From assembly GCA_963733105.1 (NCBI GenBank), contig CAVTCB010000018.1, forward strand, positions 914,641-978,640: DNA of 64,000 bases, read 5' to 3'. Below are positions 27,696 through 37,107 of the stretch, piece after piece. The DNA comes from JAFAYN01 sp963733105. GTDB taxonomy: Bacteria; Gemmatimonadota; Gemmatimonadetes; Longimicrobiales; Longimicrobiaceae. The position numbers were made by a program, and so were the translations under genes. The notes beneath the pieces were generated by a model. The model did not search any database. It was not told the origin of the DNA and worked only from the letters and a program-made list of their open reading frames with translations. The stretch's first letter is position 1, and every line of letters begins with the position of its first letter.

Positions 27696-29017
27696 GCCCG
27701 GAGCTGGAGCCGTCCCCCCTCCAGGCGCCCGCCGCCGGGGCGGAGCGCTGGGGCGAGCGCGTCCGGCGGCTCGGCGGCTCGCGCTTCGCCCGCCAGGTGG
27801 GGGAGACGCTGGGGACGCGCGTCTTCCTCCTGGGGCTGAGCGTCGCCACCAACGTCCTCCTGGCGCGGGCGCTGGGGCCCGCGGGGCGCGGCTACCACGC
27901 CGTGGCGACGGCGGTCACGGCGATGGGGGTGCAGGCCGCCAACCTGGGGCTCCACTCCTCCAACACCTACTCCGCCGCCCGCGACCCGTCGGCCGTCCCC
28001 CACCTCTTCGCCAACTCGCTCCTGGTGGGGTTCGGCGGGGGCGGGGCTGCGGCCGCGGCGGCGTTCGCCTTCTTCCTCCTCCGCCCCGACCTGGCCCCGG
28101 TGTACGGGTGGGTCGCGGTGCTCGGGCTGGCCGCCGTTCCCTTCGCGCTCACCTACCTCCTCCTGCAGAGCCTCCTCCTGGGGATGCACGAGGTGCGCGC
28201 CTACAACGGGATCGACGCGGCGGTGAGCGTCGTGTCGGCGGCACTGGTGGTGGCGCTGGTGGCCGCGGGGCGGGTGAGCGTGACGGCGCTCATGGCGTGC
28301 GCGCTGGTGGTGTCCGTGGTGAGCTTCGGGTGGGCGGCGGCGCGCGTGCAGCGCAACGTCCTGTCGGGCCCGCACGAGCCGGAGCGGCCCTCCTGGCCCC
28401 TCTTCCGCACCACGCTGCGCTACGGCTCCAAGGCGTACCTGGCCGCGCTCTTCGCCTACCTGGCGCAGCGCGCCGACGTCTTCATGCTCACCCGGATGCT
28501 GGGCTCGGAGGAGACGGGGTACTACGCGGCCGCGGTCTCGGTGGCGGCCGTGGCCTCGGTGTTCCCCTCGGTGATCGGGACCATCCTCTTCCCGCGCCTC
28601 TCCTCCACTGCGGACGCGGCGGAGCGGTGGCGCTTCACGCTCCGGGTGCTGGGGATCGCGGTGGCGGGGATGGCGGTGGTGGCCGCGGGGGTGGTGCTGC
28701 TGGCGCCCCGGGTGGTCCTCCTCCTCTTCGGCGAGGCCTTCATGCCCGCGGTGGCGCCGCTCCGCTGGCTCATGCCCGGGGTCCTGGTGCTCTCGGCCAA
28801 CTCCATCCTGATGAACTACTTCGCCTCCATCGGGATGCCCCGCATCACGGTCCTCTCCCCCGCGCTGGCGACCGTGGTGAACGTCGGGCTCAACCTGGCG
28901 CTGATCCCCCGCCTGGGGATCACCGGGGCCGCCCTCGCCTCGGTGGCGGCGTACGGGACCATGCTGGTGGCGAGCCTGGTCTACCTGAGCCTCGGCTCGC
29001 ACCGGGAGGCCCGGTGA
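27692..29017 (+). CDS. Polysaccharide flippase, Wzx/MOP family
   Basis: A 441-residue polytopic protein of the MATE/MOP superfamily with about 12-14 hydrophobic helices. The N-terminal RFARQVGETLGTRVFLLGLSVATNVLLARALGPAGRGYHAV and the late LPLIP-like NLALIPRLGITGAALASV are characteristic of lipid-linked oligosaccharide flippases. It would move undecaprenyl-PP-linked repeat units across the inner membrane. GTG start overlaps asnB (GTGA), and its stop overlaps the next GTG. No Wzy polymerase was recognised with certainty in the window. Confidence 0.88.
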   Translation: MSPELEPSPLQAPAAGAERWGERVRRLGGSRFARQVGETLGTRVFLLGLSVATNVLLARALGPAGRGYHAVATAVTAMGVQAANLGLHSSNTYSAARDPSAVPHLFANSLLVGFGGGGAAAAAAFAFFLLRPDLAPVYGWVAVLGLAAVPFALTYLLLQSLLLGMHEVRAYNGIDAAVSVVSAALVVALVAAGRVSVTALMACALVVSVVSFGWAAARVQRNVLSGPHEPERPSWPLFRTTLRYGSKAYLAALFAYLAQRADVFMLTRMLGSEETGYYAAAVSVAAVASVFPSVIGTILFPRLSSTADAAERWRFTLRVLGIAVAGMAVVAAGVVLLAPRVVLLLFGEAFMPAVAPLRWLMPGVLVLSANSILMNYFASIGMPRITVLSPALATVVNVGLNLALIPRLGITGAALASVAAYGTMLVASLVYLSLGSHREAR

Positions 29018-29853
29018 CGGCGGTGGGCCTCGCGGAGTTCGAGCGGGCGTACCGGGAGGCGCTGGCCGGGGTGTGGCCGCACTGGAATCCCGGGATGCAG
29101 GCGGAGATGGCGAGGCACTGCCACGGGTGGAGCCCGGAGCGCTTCGACTTCCGCGCCTACCTGGACGCCTCCGCCGCCCGCTTCCACCGGGCGTACCGCG
29201 CCCTGGCGGCCGACGCGTCGGTCCGCTCGGTGTGCGACGTGGGCGGCTTCTGGGGGGTGTTCCCGCTGACCTTGAAGCGGCTGGGGTACGAGGTGGCGAT
29301 GACCGAGTCGCTGCGGTACTACAGCGAGGCGTTCCGGGGGCTGTTCGACCACGTGGGCGCGCAGGGGGTGGAGATCGTCGACTACGACCCCTTCGAGGAG
29401 GGGTCGCCGCTCGCGGGGAGCTGGGACGCGGTGACGGTGATGGCGGTGCTGGAGCACTACCCGCACTCGCTCCGTCCCTTCATGGAGAACGTGGTGGCCG
29501 GGGTGCGGCCGGGGGGGATGGTCTTCGTCGAGGTCCCCAACATCGCCTTCTGGCCCAAGCGGGTGAGCTTCCTCCGCGGGCACTCCCCCCACACCCCCAT
29601 CGGCGACGTGTACCGCTCGGCGGTCCCCTTCATCGGGCACCACCACGAGTTCACCATGGCGGAGCTGCGGGAGCTGGCGGAGCTGGCCGGGCTGCACGTG
29701 GAGGCGGAGCACTTCTTCAACTACTCGCCGCGCGCCCCGGGGAGCTGGAAGCAGCGCCTGATCCGGCCGGTGGAGCGGCTGGCCTTCCGCCTCCTCCCCG
29801 ACTCGCGCGAGTGCCTGGCGGTGACCTGCCGCCGCGTGATGGAGGCGAGCTGA
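29014..29853 (+). CDS. SAM-dependent methyltransferase
   Basis: A 279-residue class I methyltransferase. Motif I is SVCDVGGFWGVFPLTL; the acidic strand 2 end is MTESLRY; the post-motif is DAVTVMAVLEHYPHSL, with a late EFTMAELRELAELAGL segment. GTG start in a 4-base overlap with the flippase gene. A sugar or lipid-carrier methylation is likely from context, but the acceptor is unknown. Confidence 0.8.
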   Translation: MTAVGLAEFERAYREALAGVWPHWNPGMQAEMARHCHGWSPERFDFRAYLDASAARFHRAYRALAADASVRSVCDVGGFWGVFPLTLKRLGYEVAMTESLRYYSEAFRGLFDHVGAQGVEIVDYDPFEEGSPLAGSWDAVTVMAVLEHYPHSLRPFMENVVAGVRPGGMVFVEVPNIAFWPKRVSFLRGHSPHTPIGDVYRSAVPFIGHHHEFTMAELRELAELAGLHVEAEHFFNYSPRAPGSWKQRLIRPVERLAFRLLPDSRECLAVTCRRVMEAS

Positions 29854-29854
29854 C

Positions 29855-30613
29855 GTGTCGGCACCCCCCCTCCCGGCCGAGAACGTCTACGGGCACACCA
29901 AGAAGCTGCGCTTCGTCCTGGACGTGGTCCGCCGCGTCCGCGAGGAGGCGGGGCGCGAAGTGTCGCTCCTGGACTTCGGCTGCGGCAACGGGAGCGCGGT
30001 GTCCCGCTTCCTGATGCTCCCCGGGGTGCGCTACCACGGGGTGGACGTGCACGGGCCCTCGCTGGAGTACGCGCGGGCGCACTTCGGGCGCGAGGGCGCG
30101 GTCTTCCACGACCGGGTGCCGGAGGGCGTGGAGTTCGACGTGATCGTGTACGCCGACGTGCTGGAGCACCTGGACGACCCGGCCGGGGTGCTCCGGGAGC
30201 ACGCGCGCGTCCTGGCGTCCGGCGGCGTGGTCGTGGGCGCGGTGCCGAACGGGTGGGGCCCGTTCGAGAACGAGAAGCGGCTGGACGCGCTCCTGGGGAT
30301 CTCGCGGGCGATGCGGCTGGGCGGGAGGGTGCGGCGCGCGCTCCTCCGGCGCCCGCCCCGCGCCGGGGAGGCGATCCCGTACAACCTCGACTCCGGCCAC
30401 GTGCAGTTCTACACCCGCCGCTCGCTCCGCGAGACGCTGGAGCGCGGCGGCTTCCGGATGGAGACGCTGGTGAACGGGGCCTTCGTCGGCGCGCCGCTGA
30501 GCGAGCGCTTCCTGCTGCGCGGGACGCGCGTGGCCGAGCTGAACGCGCGCGTGGCCGACCGGCTCCCGCACTGGGCGGTCTCCACCTGGTACTTCACCGC
30601 GCGGAAGACGTGA
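29855..30613 (+). CDS. SAM-dependent methyltransferase (Ubie/UbiG-like)
   Basis: A 252-residue class I methyltransferase with motif I LLDFGCGNGSAVSRFL, YHGVDVHGPSLEYAR and VYADVLEHLDDPAGVL. It is one base downstream of the previous methyltransferase, a tandem pair with low similarity, so they may act on different positions of the same glycan. GTG start at 29855; end overlaps the glycosyltransferase GTG. Confidence 0.82.
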   Translation: MSAPPLPAENVYGHTKKLRFVLDVVRRVREEAGREVSLLDFGCGNGSAVSRFLMLPGVRYHGVDVHGPSLEYARAHFGREGAVFHDRVPEGVEFDVIVYADVLEHLDDPAGVLREHARVLASGGVVVGAVPNGWGPFENEKRLDALLGISRAMRLGGRVRRALLRRPPRAGEAIPYNLDSGHVQFYTRRSLRETLERGGFRMETLVNGAFVGAPLSERFLLRGTRVAELNARVADRLPHWAVSTWYFTARKT

Positions 30614-32187
30614 GCGCTCCCGGGCTCCGCATCCTCCGCGGCGTGGCGCCGCCGGCCCCGGAGCCGGGGGGCGAGACGGTGGCCTTCGAGGAGCTCCGCG
30701 CGCGGCTCCCCGGCGCCCTCTTCCGCCACCCCGAGGCGCGGCTGCTGACGCACCGCCTGGACGTGATGACGCGCCCCCTGGCCACCGCGGCGCTGGTCCG
30801 CGCCCTGAGCCGCGGCCCCGCGGTGCTGGAGGACGAGGCGGGGAACCGCCGCCCCGTCGGGCTCGGCACGCTCGCCGGACTGGCGGCGGGCTTCCTCCGC
30901 GACGCCGCCCGCCGCCCCGCGCTCCTCCGCCGCGTCGCGCGCGAGGTCGGGGCGCTGGAGCGGGCGGAGCGCGGATCTCCCCGTCTCGACCTGGCCCGTC
31001 CGGTCGCCTACCTGCGGACGGACCTCTGGTTCGGGGTGCGGTCGGGCGGGTCGGTCGCGCACGTCGCGGGGGTGGCCAACCACCTCGGCGACTTCGCGGG
31101 GGGCGTGCTGATCCTCTCCTCCGACGCGCTCGCCACCGTCCGGGGCGACCTCCCGCTCCACCTCGTCCCCCCGGCCCCCGCCTTCCGGGACTTCCGCGAC
31201 CTCCCCAGCCTCGCCTACAACGAGAGGTTCGAGGCGGAGGTGCGCAGGATCGTCGGCGGCCGGCGCCTCGCCTTCGTCTACCAGCGCTACAGCATCAACA
31301 ACTACTCCGGGGTGAAGCTGTCGCGCGAGCTCGGCGTCCCGCTCGTGCTGGAGTACAACGGCTCCGGGGTGTGGATCGGCCGCCACTGGGGGCAGCCGCT
31401 CCGCTACGAGGCGCTCTCGGAGCGGATCGAGACCCTGAACCTGCGCGCCGCCGACCTGGTCGTGGTGAACAGCGAGCCGATGCGCGAGGAGGTGCTGGGG
31501 CGGGGCGTCGAAGCGGGGCGCGTCCTGGTCAACCCGAACGGGGTCGACCCCGACCGCTACTCGCCGGAGACCGACGGCGGGGCGGTCCGCGCGCGCCACG
31601 GGCTGGAGGGGAAGACGGTGGTCGGCTTCATCGGCACCTTCGGGCCCTGGCACGGGGCGGAGGTGCTGGCGGAGGCGTTCGGGCGGATGCTCGCGGAGGA
31701 GCCGGCGTACCGGGAGCGCGTCCGGCTCCTCCTGATCGGCGACGGGCAGCGGATGCCCGAGGTGCGGTCGGCGCTCGCCCGCCACGGCGTGGAGGACGCG
31801 GCCGTGCTCACGGGGATGGTGCCGCAGGAGGAGGGGCCGGCGCACCTCGCCGCCTGCGACGTGCTGGCGTCGCCGCACGTCCCCAATCCCGACGGGACGC
31901 CTTTCTTCGGCTCGCCCACCAAGCTGTTCGAGTACATGGCGACGGGGCGGGGGATCGTGGCCTCGGAGCTGGACCAGATCGGCGAGGTGCTGCGCCACGG
32001 GGAAACGGCGTGGCTGACGCGTCCGGGAGACGTGGGCTCCCTGGCCGGCGGCCTCCGCGCCCTGGTGGACGACCCGGAGCTCCGGCGGCGCCTGGGCGCG
32101 GCGGCGCGCGGGGAGGCGGTGGCGCGCCACAGCTGGCGGGAGCACACGCGGCGCATCGTGGACCGGCTGCGGGAGGTGTGCGGGTGA
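30610..32187 (+). CDS. Family 4 glycosyltransferase with extended N-terminal region
   Basis: A 525-residue GT-B enzyme, longer than usual. Residues 1 to about 130 have no recognised domain. The acceptor half contains SGGSVAHVAGVANHLGDF (glycine-rich loop) and LVLEYNGSGVWIGRHWG. The donor half has VVNSEPMREEVL, VNPNGVDPDRYSP, VGFIGTFGPWHGAEVLAEAF and the EX7E-like SPTKLFEYMATGRGIVASE. It transfers a sugar from a nucleotide donor during repeat-unit assembly. GTG start; four-base overlaps on both sides. Confidence 0.88.
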   Translation: MSAPGLRILRGVAPPAPEPGGETVAFEELRARLPGALFRHPEARLLTHRLDVMTRPLATAALVRALSRGPAVLEDEAGNRRPVGLGTLAGLAAGFLRDAARRPALLRRVAREVGALERAERGSPRLDLARPVAYLRTDLWFGVRSGGSVAHVAGVANHLGDFAGGVLILSSDALATVRGDLPLHLVPPAPAFRDFRDLPSLAYNERFEAEVRRIVGGRRLAFVYQRYSINNYSGVKLSRELGVPLVLEYNGSGVWIGRHWGQPLRYEALSERIETLNLRAADLVVVNSEPMREEVLGRGVEAGRVLVNPNGVDPDRYSPETDGGAVRARHGLEGKTVVGFIGTFGPWHGAEVLAEAFGRMLAEEPAYRERVRLLLIGDGQRMPEVRSALARHGVEDAAVLTGMVPQEEGPAHLAACDVLASPHVPNPDGTPFFGSPTKLFEYMATGRGIVASELDQIGEVLRHGETAWLTRPGDVGSLAGGLRALVDDPELRRRLGAAARGEAVARHSWREHTRRIVDRLREVCG

Positions 32188-34314
32188 GCCTCGCGGACGA
32201 CCTCCGGCGCGCGCGGCGGATGCCGCTCGGGGAGGCGCTGGCGCGCGGCTTCGGCAAGGCGCGCCGGGAGCTCCGCCTGTGGAGCGAGCAGCGCCGCGAC
32301 GCGCGCCGTCCCACGCACTCCCCGGCCCCGGAGGGCGAGCTGCTCCGGTACCTCGCCCCGCTCCCCCCGGACGCGCTCCGGGCGCGGGAGGAGGACGTCC
32401 TGGAGCTGGCCGGGCACTTCCTCGCCCACCGCTTCGACCTCCTGGGCTCCGGCTGGGTGCGGGTGCGCCACGGGATGCGCTGCCCCGGCGTGGAGGGGCA
32501 CCGCTACCATTCCGGCCCGGAGGTCCGCGCCGACCGCGGGGGGCGCTGGCTGGAGGGGCGGATCAACCCCTCCAACCTGGCGGAGAGCCGGCGCGTCTGG
32601 GCCCTGGTGGACGAGGGGTACGAGCCCGTCGACTGGCACCTGGACTTCAGGTCCGGCTTCCGCTGGAGCGAGGGGACCTGGTGGCGCGACGTCCCCTTCC
32701 AGCACGGTCCGGGGATCGACGTCAAGGTCCCCTGGGAGCTGGCGCGGATGCAGCACCTCCCCGTGCTCGCCTGCGCCCACGCGCTCACGGGCGACGGGGC
32801 GTACCCGCGCGAGTTCCGCAACCAGGTGCTGGACTTCGTCGCCGCCAACCCGCCGCGCTACGGGGTGAACTGGCGGCTGGCGATGGACGTGGCGATCCGG
32901 GCGGCGGGGTGGCTGGCGGGGTACGACCTGTTCCGCGCCCACGGCGCCGTCTTCGACGCGGAGTTCGAGCGCGTCCTCCTGCGGAGCGTATACGACCACG
33001 GACGGTACGTCGTGCGCCACCTGGAGTGGAACCCCGAGGTCCGGGGCAACCACTACCTGGCGAACGTGGCCGGGCTCCTCTTCGTCGCCGCGTACCTCCC
33101 GCGCACGCCGGAGACGGACGCCTGGCTCGCCTTCGCCGCGCGCGAGCTGGCGAGCGAGACCGCGCTCCAGTTCACCCCGGACGGAGCCTCCTTCGAGTCG
33201 TCCACCTCCTACCACCGCCTTTCCGCGGAGATGGTGGCGTACGCCACGGCGCTCCTCCTCGCCCTCCCGGAGGAGAAGCGCCGCGCGCTCGCGGAGTACG
33301 ACGCGCGCCGGTGGACGGGCGCCGCGCCGCTCGCCCCCGCGCCCGTCCCGCCCCTCCCGCCGGAGCACTTCGCGCGGCTGGAGCGCATGGCCGACTTCAC
33401 CGTGCACGTCACCAAGCCGGGCGGGCGCGTCGTCCAGGTGGGCGACAACGACAGCGGCCGCTTCCTCAAGCTCCTCCCCGTCCACCGCCGGACCACCGTC
33501 GCGGAGGCGAAGGCGCTGTACGCCAGCCTGGACGGCTACGACGCGCTCCCCGACGACGCCTCCTACCTGGACGAGGACGCGCTGGACCACCGCGACACCG
33601 TCGCCGTCCTGAACGGCCTCCTCGACCGCGAGGACCTGGCCGCGTTCACCGGCGACCGGCGCCGAGACTCACCTGGTCCGCTCGCTGTGTCGTGCTCCCC
33701 TCCCCCCTCGTGGGGGAGGGGCCGGGGGTGGGGGGCACCCCGCCGACTGGCCCGCCGACGTCCCCCCGACCCTGGAGATCCCCGCCCCCGGCGGCGACCT
33801 CCGCGGGGGCGCGCGCCTGCACGCCTTCCCCGACTTCGGGCTGTACGTGTACCGCTCGGACCGGCTCTTCCTCGCCGTGCGCTGCGGGCGCCGGGGGCAG
33901 ATCGCCACCGACGGCCACGCGCACGTGGACGAGCTGTCGGTGGAGCTGAGCATCGACGGCGAGGACGTCCTGGCCGACCCCGGTACGTACCTGTACACCG
34001 CGCTCCCGGAGCGCCGCGACGAGTACCGCTCCGCGCGCGCGCACTTCGTCCCGCGGGCGCTGGCGTCCGGCGAGGCGGCCAGGCTCGCGCGGGGATTGTT
34101 CGAGCTGCGTGACGCTCCGGTGGGGCGGTGCGTCTACTGGGGACCGCGCGGGTTCGCGGGCGTCGTGGAGGTGGGGGGGACCCGAGTGGTGCGGACCGTC
34201 TCGGTGGAGGCGGACCGGGTGGTGGTGGGCGACTCGGGGGACGGGACCACCTGCGCTCCGGCGGCGTTCTCCCCGGGGTACGGGAAGCGGGAGCGCCCGG
34301 GCCCGGCGGATTGA
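32184..34314 (+). CDS. Heparinase II/III family polysaccharide lyase (one frameshift; repeat inserted in frame)
   Basis: About 700 residues. The N-terminal alpha/alpha toroid is seen in WLEGRINPSNLAESRRVWAL, RNQVLDFVAANPPRYGVNW, NPEVRGNHYLANVAGLLFVA (His) and ESSTSYHRLSAEMV (Tyr/His). The C-terminal beta-sandwich carries DGHAHVDELSVELSIDGEDVLADPGTYLY. Such proteins in biosynthetic loci probably trim or degrade misplaced uronate-containing chains. The frame breaks at about 33658, cured by removing one G. Downstream, the dispersed palindrome (33692-33735) reads through in the new frame as a Pro/Gly-rich insert, so the element was tolerated inside the coding sequence. Confidence 0.82.
33692..33735 (+). 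repeat. Dispersed GC-rich palindromic repeat, copy 4, inside the heparinase gene
   Basis: Core palindrome of the same family as 9611-9655, 14731-14776 and 18906-18952, differing by one or two bases in the loop (CTCGTG instead of CTTGTG). In frame with the 3' part of the lyase gene it encodes about 15 residues rich in Pro, Gly and Arg. Confidence 0.75.
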
Positions 34315-34339
34315 TCCGCTCCGCCTCTTGCGCTATGTT
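34311..34339 (+). promoter_or_regulatory. Predicted promoter of the second GT4 gene
   Basis: TTGATC (34311-34316) and TATGTT (34334-34339) are 17 bp apart; the -35 overlaps the heparinase stop codon. The gene starts at 34450. Confidence 0.55.
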
Positions 34340-34449
34340 CTTGATTCCGTTCGCGCTGGACCGCCTCGCCGTGCTCCTCCGCATCCCCGTTCCGCAGACC
34401 CGGCTGCCGCACACCGTGACCGAGCCATCCGCGCGCCCCGCGGCCTGAG

Positions 34450-35832
34450 ATGAGGCTGCTCGTCGTCTCCTACTGGTACACCCCCACCGTCTCGCCGCGC
34501 GCCTTCCGCTGGTCGGCGCTCGCGGAGCACTGGGCGTCGGCGGGGCACCAGGTGGACGTGGTGGCCGCGTGGGCGCCGGGGCTGGCGCGCGAGGAGACGC
34601 TGAACGGGGTGCGCGTGCACCGGGTGGGGCGCAACGTGCGCGCGTCCGTGCGCTCCGCGCTCCGCTCGCTCGCCGCCCGCCGGGGAGGGAGCGCCGCGCC
34701 GGTCTCCGACACCCGCACCAGCACCGACCGGGCGAGCATCACCTCGCACCCGCTGCACTTCCGGGCGGCGCGCTGGGTGTACGACCGCACCTGGAAGAAG
34801 GTGTACTGGCCCGACGACGCCGGGCCCTGGTACTTCCCGGCCTCCCGCGCGGCGGAGAGGCTCGCGGAGCGGGGCGCGTACGACGCGCTGGTCAGCGTGT
34901 CGCACCCGTTCACCGGGCACCTGGTGGGGGCGCGGCTGCACGCGCGGATGCCGGGCGTGCCCTGGCTGGCGGACGTGGGGGACCCGTTCTCCTTCCTGGA
35001 GCGCACCCCCACCAACAACCACCGGCTGTACCGGGGGCTCAACCACCGCGCCGAGCGGCGCGTCTTCCAGGGCGCCGACGCCGTGGCCGTCACCACCGAG
35101 CCCACGCGGGAGATCTACGCCCGGCTCTTCCCCGAGTCCGCCGCCAAGGTCCGCGTGGTCCCGCCGCTCCTCCCGGAGACGGAGGCCGGCGCCTACCCGC
35201 GCGTCTTCCCGGACGACGGGCGCATCCGGCTGGTGTTCGCCGGGAACCTGTACCGCTCCATCCGCGAGCCCGGCTTCCTGCTGCGCCTCTTCCGGATGCT
35301 GGGGGAGACGCGCCTGGGCGACCGCGCGGAGCTGCACTTCTTCGGGAACGTGCGCGACTGCTGGGACGCCTTCGAGCCGTACCGGGACCGGATCGACCGG
35401 AGCGTCTTCCTGCACGGCACCGTCAACCGCGACCACGCCATGCAGGCCATGCGCGAGGCCGCCGTGCTGGTGAACCTGGGGAACGACACCCTGTACCAGC
35501 TCCCCAGCAAGGTGGTGGAGTACGCCGGGCTGCGGAAGCCGGTGCTGAACCTGGTGCGCGCCGAGGAGGACAGCTCCGCGGAGTTCTTCCGCTCCTACCC
35601 GGCCGCGCTGACCCTGGTGGACCGGGGGCAGCTCCCCACCCCGGAGGAGGCCGAGCGGCTCCTGGACCTCCTGCTCCGCGCCGGGCGGATGGAGCCGCAC
35701 GCGCTCGACGCCTGGCTCGCCGCCTACCGCGTGGAGGCGGTCGCGGCGGGGTACGAGTCCCTCCTGGGGCTCGTCCCGCCCTCCGCGGCGGCCGGCCCGC
35801 TTGCGCGGCCCGAGGCCGCGGCAGTACCCTGA
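34450..35832 (+). CDS. Family 4 glycosyltransferase
   Basis: A 460-residue GT-B enzyme. N-terminal LVVSYWYTPTVSPRAFRWSALAEHWASAGHQVDVV is the usual WbuB/WcaI-like opening. The middle has LADVGDPFSFLERTP and VAVTTEPTREIYARLFP. The donor half has RLVFAGNLYRSIREPGFLLRLF, AVLVNLGNDTLYQLPSKVVEYAGLRKPVLNLV, with a Lys/Glu pair at the nucleotide-binding site. Likely the last sugar transferase of the cluster. It has its own predicted promoter and is followed at once by a strong hairpin. Confidence 0.88.
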   Translation: MRLLVVSYWYTPTVSPRAFRWSALAEHWASAGHQVDVVAAWAPGLAREETLNGVRVHRVGRNVRASVRSALRSLAARRGGSAAPVSDTRTSTDRASITSHPLHFRAARWVYDRTWKKVYWPDDAGPWYFPASRAAERLAERGAYDALVSVSHPFTGHLVGARLHARMPGVPWLADVGDPFSFLERTPTNNHRLYRGLNHRAERRVFQGADAVAVTTEPTREIYARLFPESAAKVRVVPPLLPETEAGAYPRVFPDDGRIRLVFAGNLYRSIREPGFLLRLFRMLGETRLGDRAELHFFGNVRDCWDAFEPYRDRIDRSVFLHGTVNRDHAMQAMREAAVLVNLGNDTLYQLPSKVVEYAGLRKPVLNLVRAEEDSSAEFFRSYPAALTLVDRGQLPTPEEAERLLDLLLRAGRMEPHALDAWLAAYRVEAVAAGYESLLGLVPPSAAAGPLARPEAAAVP

Positions 35833-35834
35833 AC

Positions 35835-35858
35835 CGGCGCCGCCCTCGGGCGGCGCCG
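35835..35858 (+). terminator. Hairpin after the GT4 gene
   Basis: Perfect inverted repeat (35835-35845 with 35848-35858; in practice a 10-bp stem with a CTCG loop), 3 bp after the stop. No T-run follows. Confidence 0.55.
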
Positions 35859-35892
35859 ACGAACCCTGACCCGCAGAACCGAAGGACGGCTG

Positions 35893-36255
35893 ATGCCAGC
35901 GGACACCAAGCCCGGCGCGCTCACCACGCCCAAGATCGTCTCCAAGCCGTGGGGGCGGGAGATCTGGTACGCCCACGAGGAGCGCTACGCCGGCAAGATC
36001 CTGGAGGTATCCAAGGGCCACGCCCTCTCCCTCCAGAAGCACGAGCGCAAGCAGGAGACCATGTACCTCCAGTCGGGCCGCCTCCTGTACCACTTCAACG
36101 GGACGGACTTCGAGATGGAGCCGGGGGAGTGCATCACCGTGCGCCCGGGCGACGTCCACCGCATCGAGGCCCTCGAGGACGCCGTCATCCTGGAGGTCAG
36201 CACCCCCGAGCTGGACGACATCATCCGGCTGGAAGACCGGTACGGCCGGAGCTGA
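35893..36255 (+). CDS. Cupin-domain protein, type II phosphomannose isomerase C-terminal-like
   Basis: A 120-residue single cupin. KPWGREIWYAHEERYAGKILEV and LSLQKHERKQETMYLQSGRL carry the metal-binding His/Glu pattern of the mannose-6-phosphate isomerase C-terminal domain; VRPGDVHRIEALEDAVILEVSTPELDDIIRLEDRYGR is the second cupin motif with its conserved tail. Such short proteins usually lack the pyrophosphorylase half and may isomerise sugar phosphates or only bind them. It closes the polysaccharide locus. Confidence 0.84.
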   Translation: MPADTKPGALTTPKIVSKPWGREIWYAHEERYAGKILEVSKGHALSLQKHERKQETMYLQSGRLLYHFNGTDFEMEPGECITVRPGDVHRIEALEDAVILEVSTPELDDIIRLEDRYGRS

Positions 36256-36272
36256 CCGTCCGGCGCCCGAGC

Positions 36273-36309
36273 TTGCCCGCGTCCGGGAGAGGATCGTATC
36301 TTCTCCCGG
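36273..36309 (+). promoter_or_regulatory. Promoter with overlapping inverted repeat upstream of TPR gene
   Basis: TTGCCC (36273-36278) and TATCTT (36297-36302), 18 bp apart. An inverted repeat CCGGGAGA...TCTCCCGG (36283-36290 with 36302-36309) brackets the -10 box and could be an operator. A good Shine-Dalgarno (GGAGGAG) precedes the ATG at 36332. Confidence 0.5.
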
Positions 36310-36331
36310 ATTCGCCTTTTTCGGAGGAGCC

Positions 36332-37060
36332 ATGCCGCTCGACCCCACGACCGAGCAGTTGATCGCGCGCGGCAAGGAGGCCTACGGCCGCAGCGCCTAC
36401 CTGGCCGCCCTCGAGGACCTCGAGGAGGTGGTGCGCCGGGAGCCGCGCTTCGCGGACGTGCACAACGTCATCGGGCTCTGCCTCAGCCTCACCGGGCGCC
36501 CCGACGCCGCGGTGGAGGCGTTCGACCGGGCGCTGGCGGTGAACCCGCGCTACGTGGAGGCGCACCTCAACCGCGCCATCACCCTGAACGACCTGGGCCG
36601 GCTGGACGAGGCGAGGGAGGCGTTCGCCAACGCCGCCTCGTCCGACGAGGACCGGAGCGGGCGCTTCTCCTCCACCGTGTCGGCGCTCCTGGCCAACCGG
36701 CACGCCGAGCTCGGCGACCTGTACGCGGAGGCCGGCTCCCTCCCGGAGGCCGAGGAGCAGTACCGCCGGGCGTGCGAGATCCGGCCGCGCTTCCTGGACC
36801 TGCGCAACAAGCTGGCGCGCACCCTCATGGAGCTGGCGCGGCTGGACGACGCCGTCGCGGAGCTGCGCGCGGTGCTGGAGGTGAACCCCGCCTTCGCCGC
36901 CGCCCGCACCAACCTGGGGCTGGCGCTCTACCGCGCCGGCGACCTGGAAGGGGCCGAGGCCGAGTGGGAGCGGTGCCTCGCCCAGCAGCCGGGTAACGCG
37001 CAGGTGAGCGGATACCTGGGAATGATCCGGCGGCAGCGGGGAGCCCCGCAGACGGGCTGA
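36332..37060 (+). CDS. Tetratricopeptide-repeat protein
   Basis: A 242-residue protein built of TPR units, with no signal peptide. Repeats include YGRSAYLAALEDLEEVVRREPRFADV, IGLCLSLTGRPDAAVEAFDRALAVNPRYVEA, and after a short linker GDLYAEAGSLPEAEEQYRRACEIRPRFLDL, LARTLMELARLDDAVAELRAVLEVNPAFAAA and LGLALYRAGDLEGAEAEWERCLAQQPGNA. It probably acts as a scaffold; partners are unknown. It stands just before bamD, so a link with envelope assembly is possible. Confidence 0.85.
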   Translation: MPLDPTTEQLIARGKEAYGRSAYLAALEDLEEVVRREPRFADVHNVIGLCLSLTGRPDAAVEAFDRALAVNPRYVEAHLNRAITLNDLGRLDEAREAFANAASSDEDRSGRFSSTVSALLANRHAELGDLYAEAGSLPEAEEQYRRACEIRPRFLDLRNKLARTLMELARLDDAVAELRAVLEVNPAFAAARTNLGLALYRAGDLEGAEAEWERCLAQQPGNAQVSGYLGMIRRQRGAPQTG

Positions 37061-37107
37061 CGCCCGCCTCCTGAAACACACCCCCGCCCCGCGGGGTACA
37101 CGGCGGC

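Noticed and set aside
34335..34448. Small open frame beginning MFLIPFALDRLAV
   Set aside because: Its start overlaps the predicted -10 box of the next gene, it has no Shine-Dalgarno and no family resemblance.
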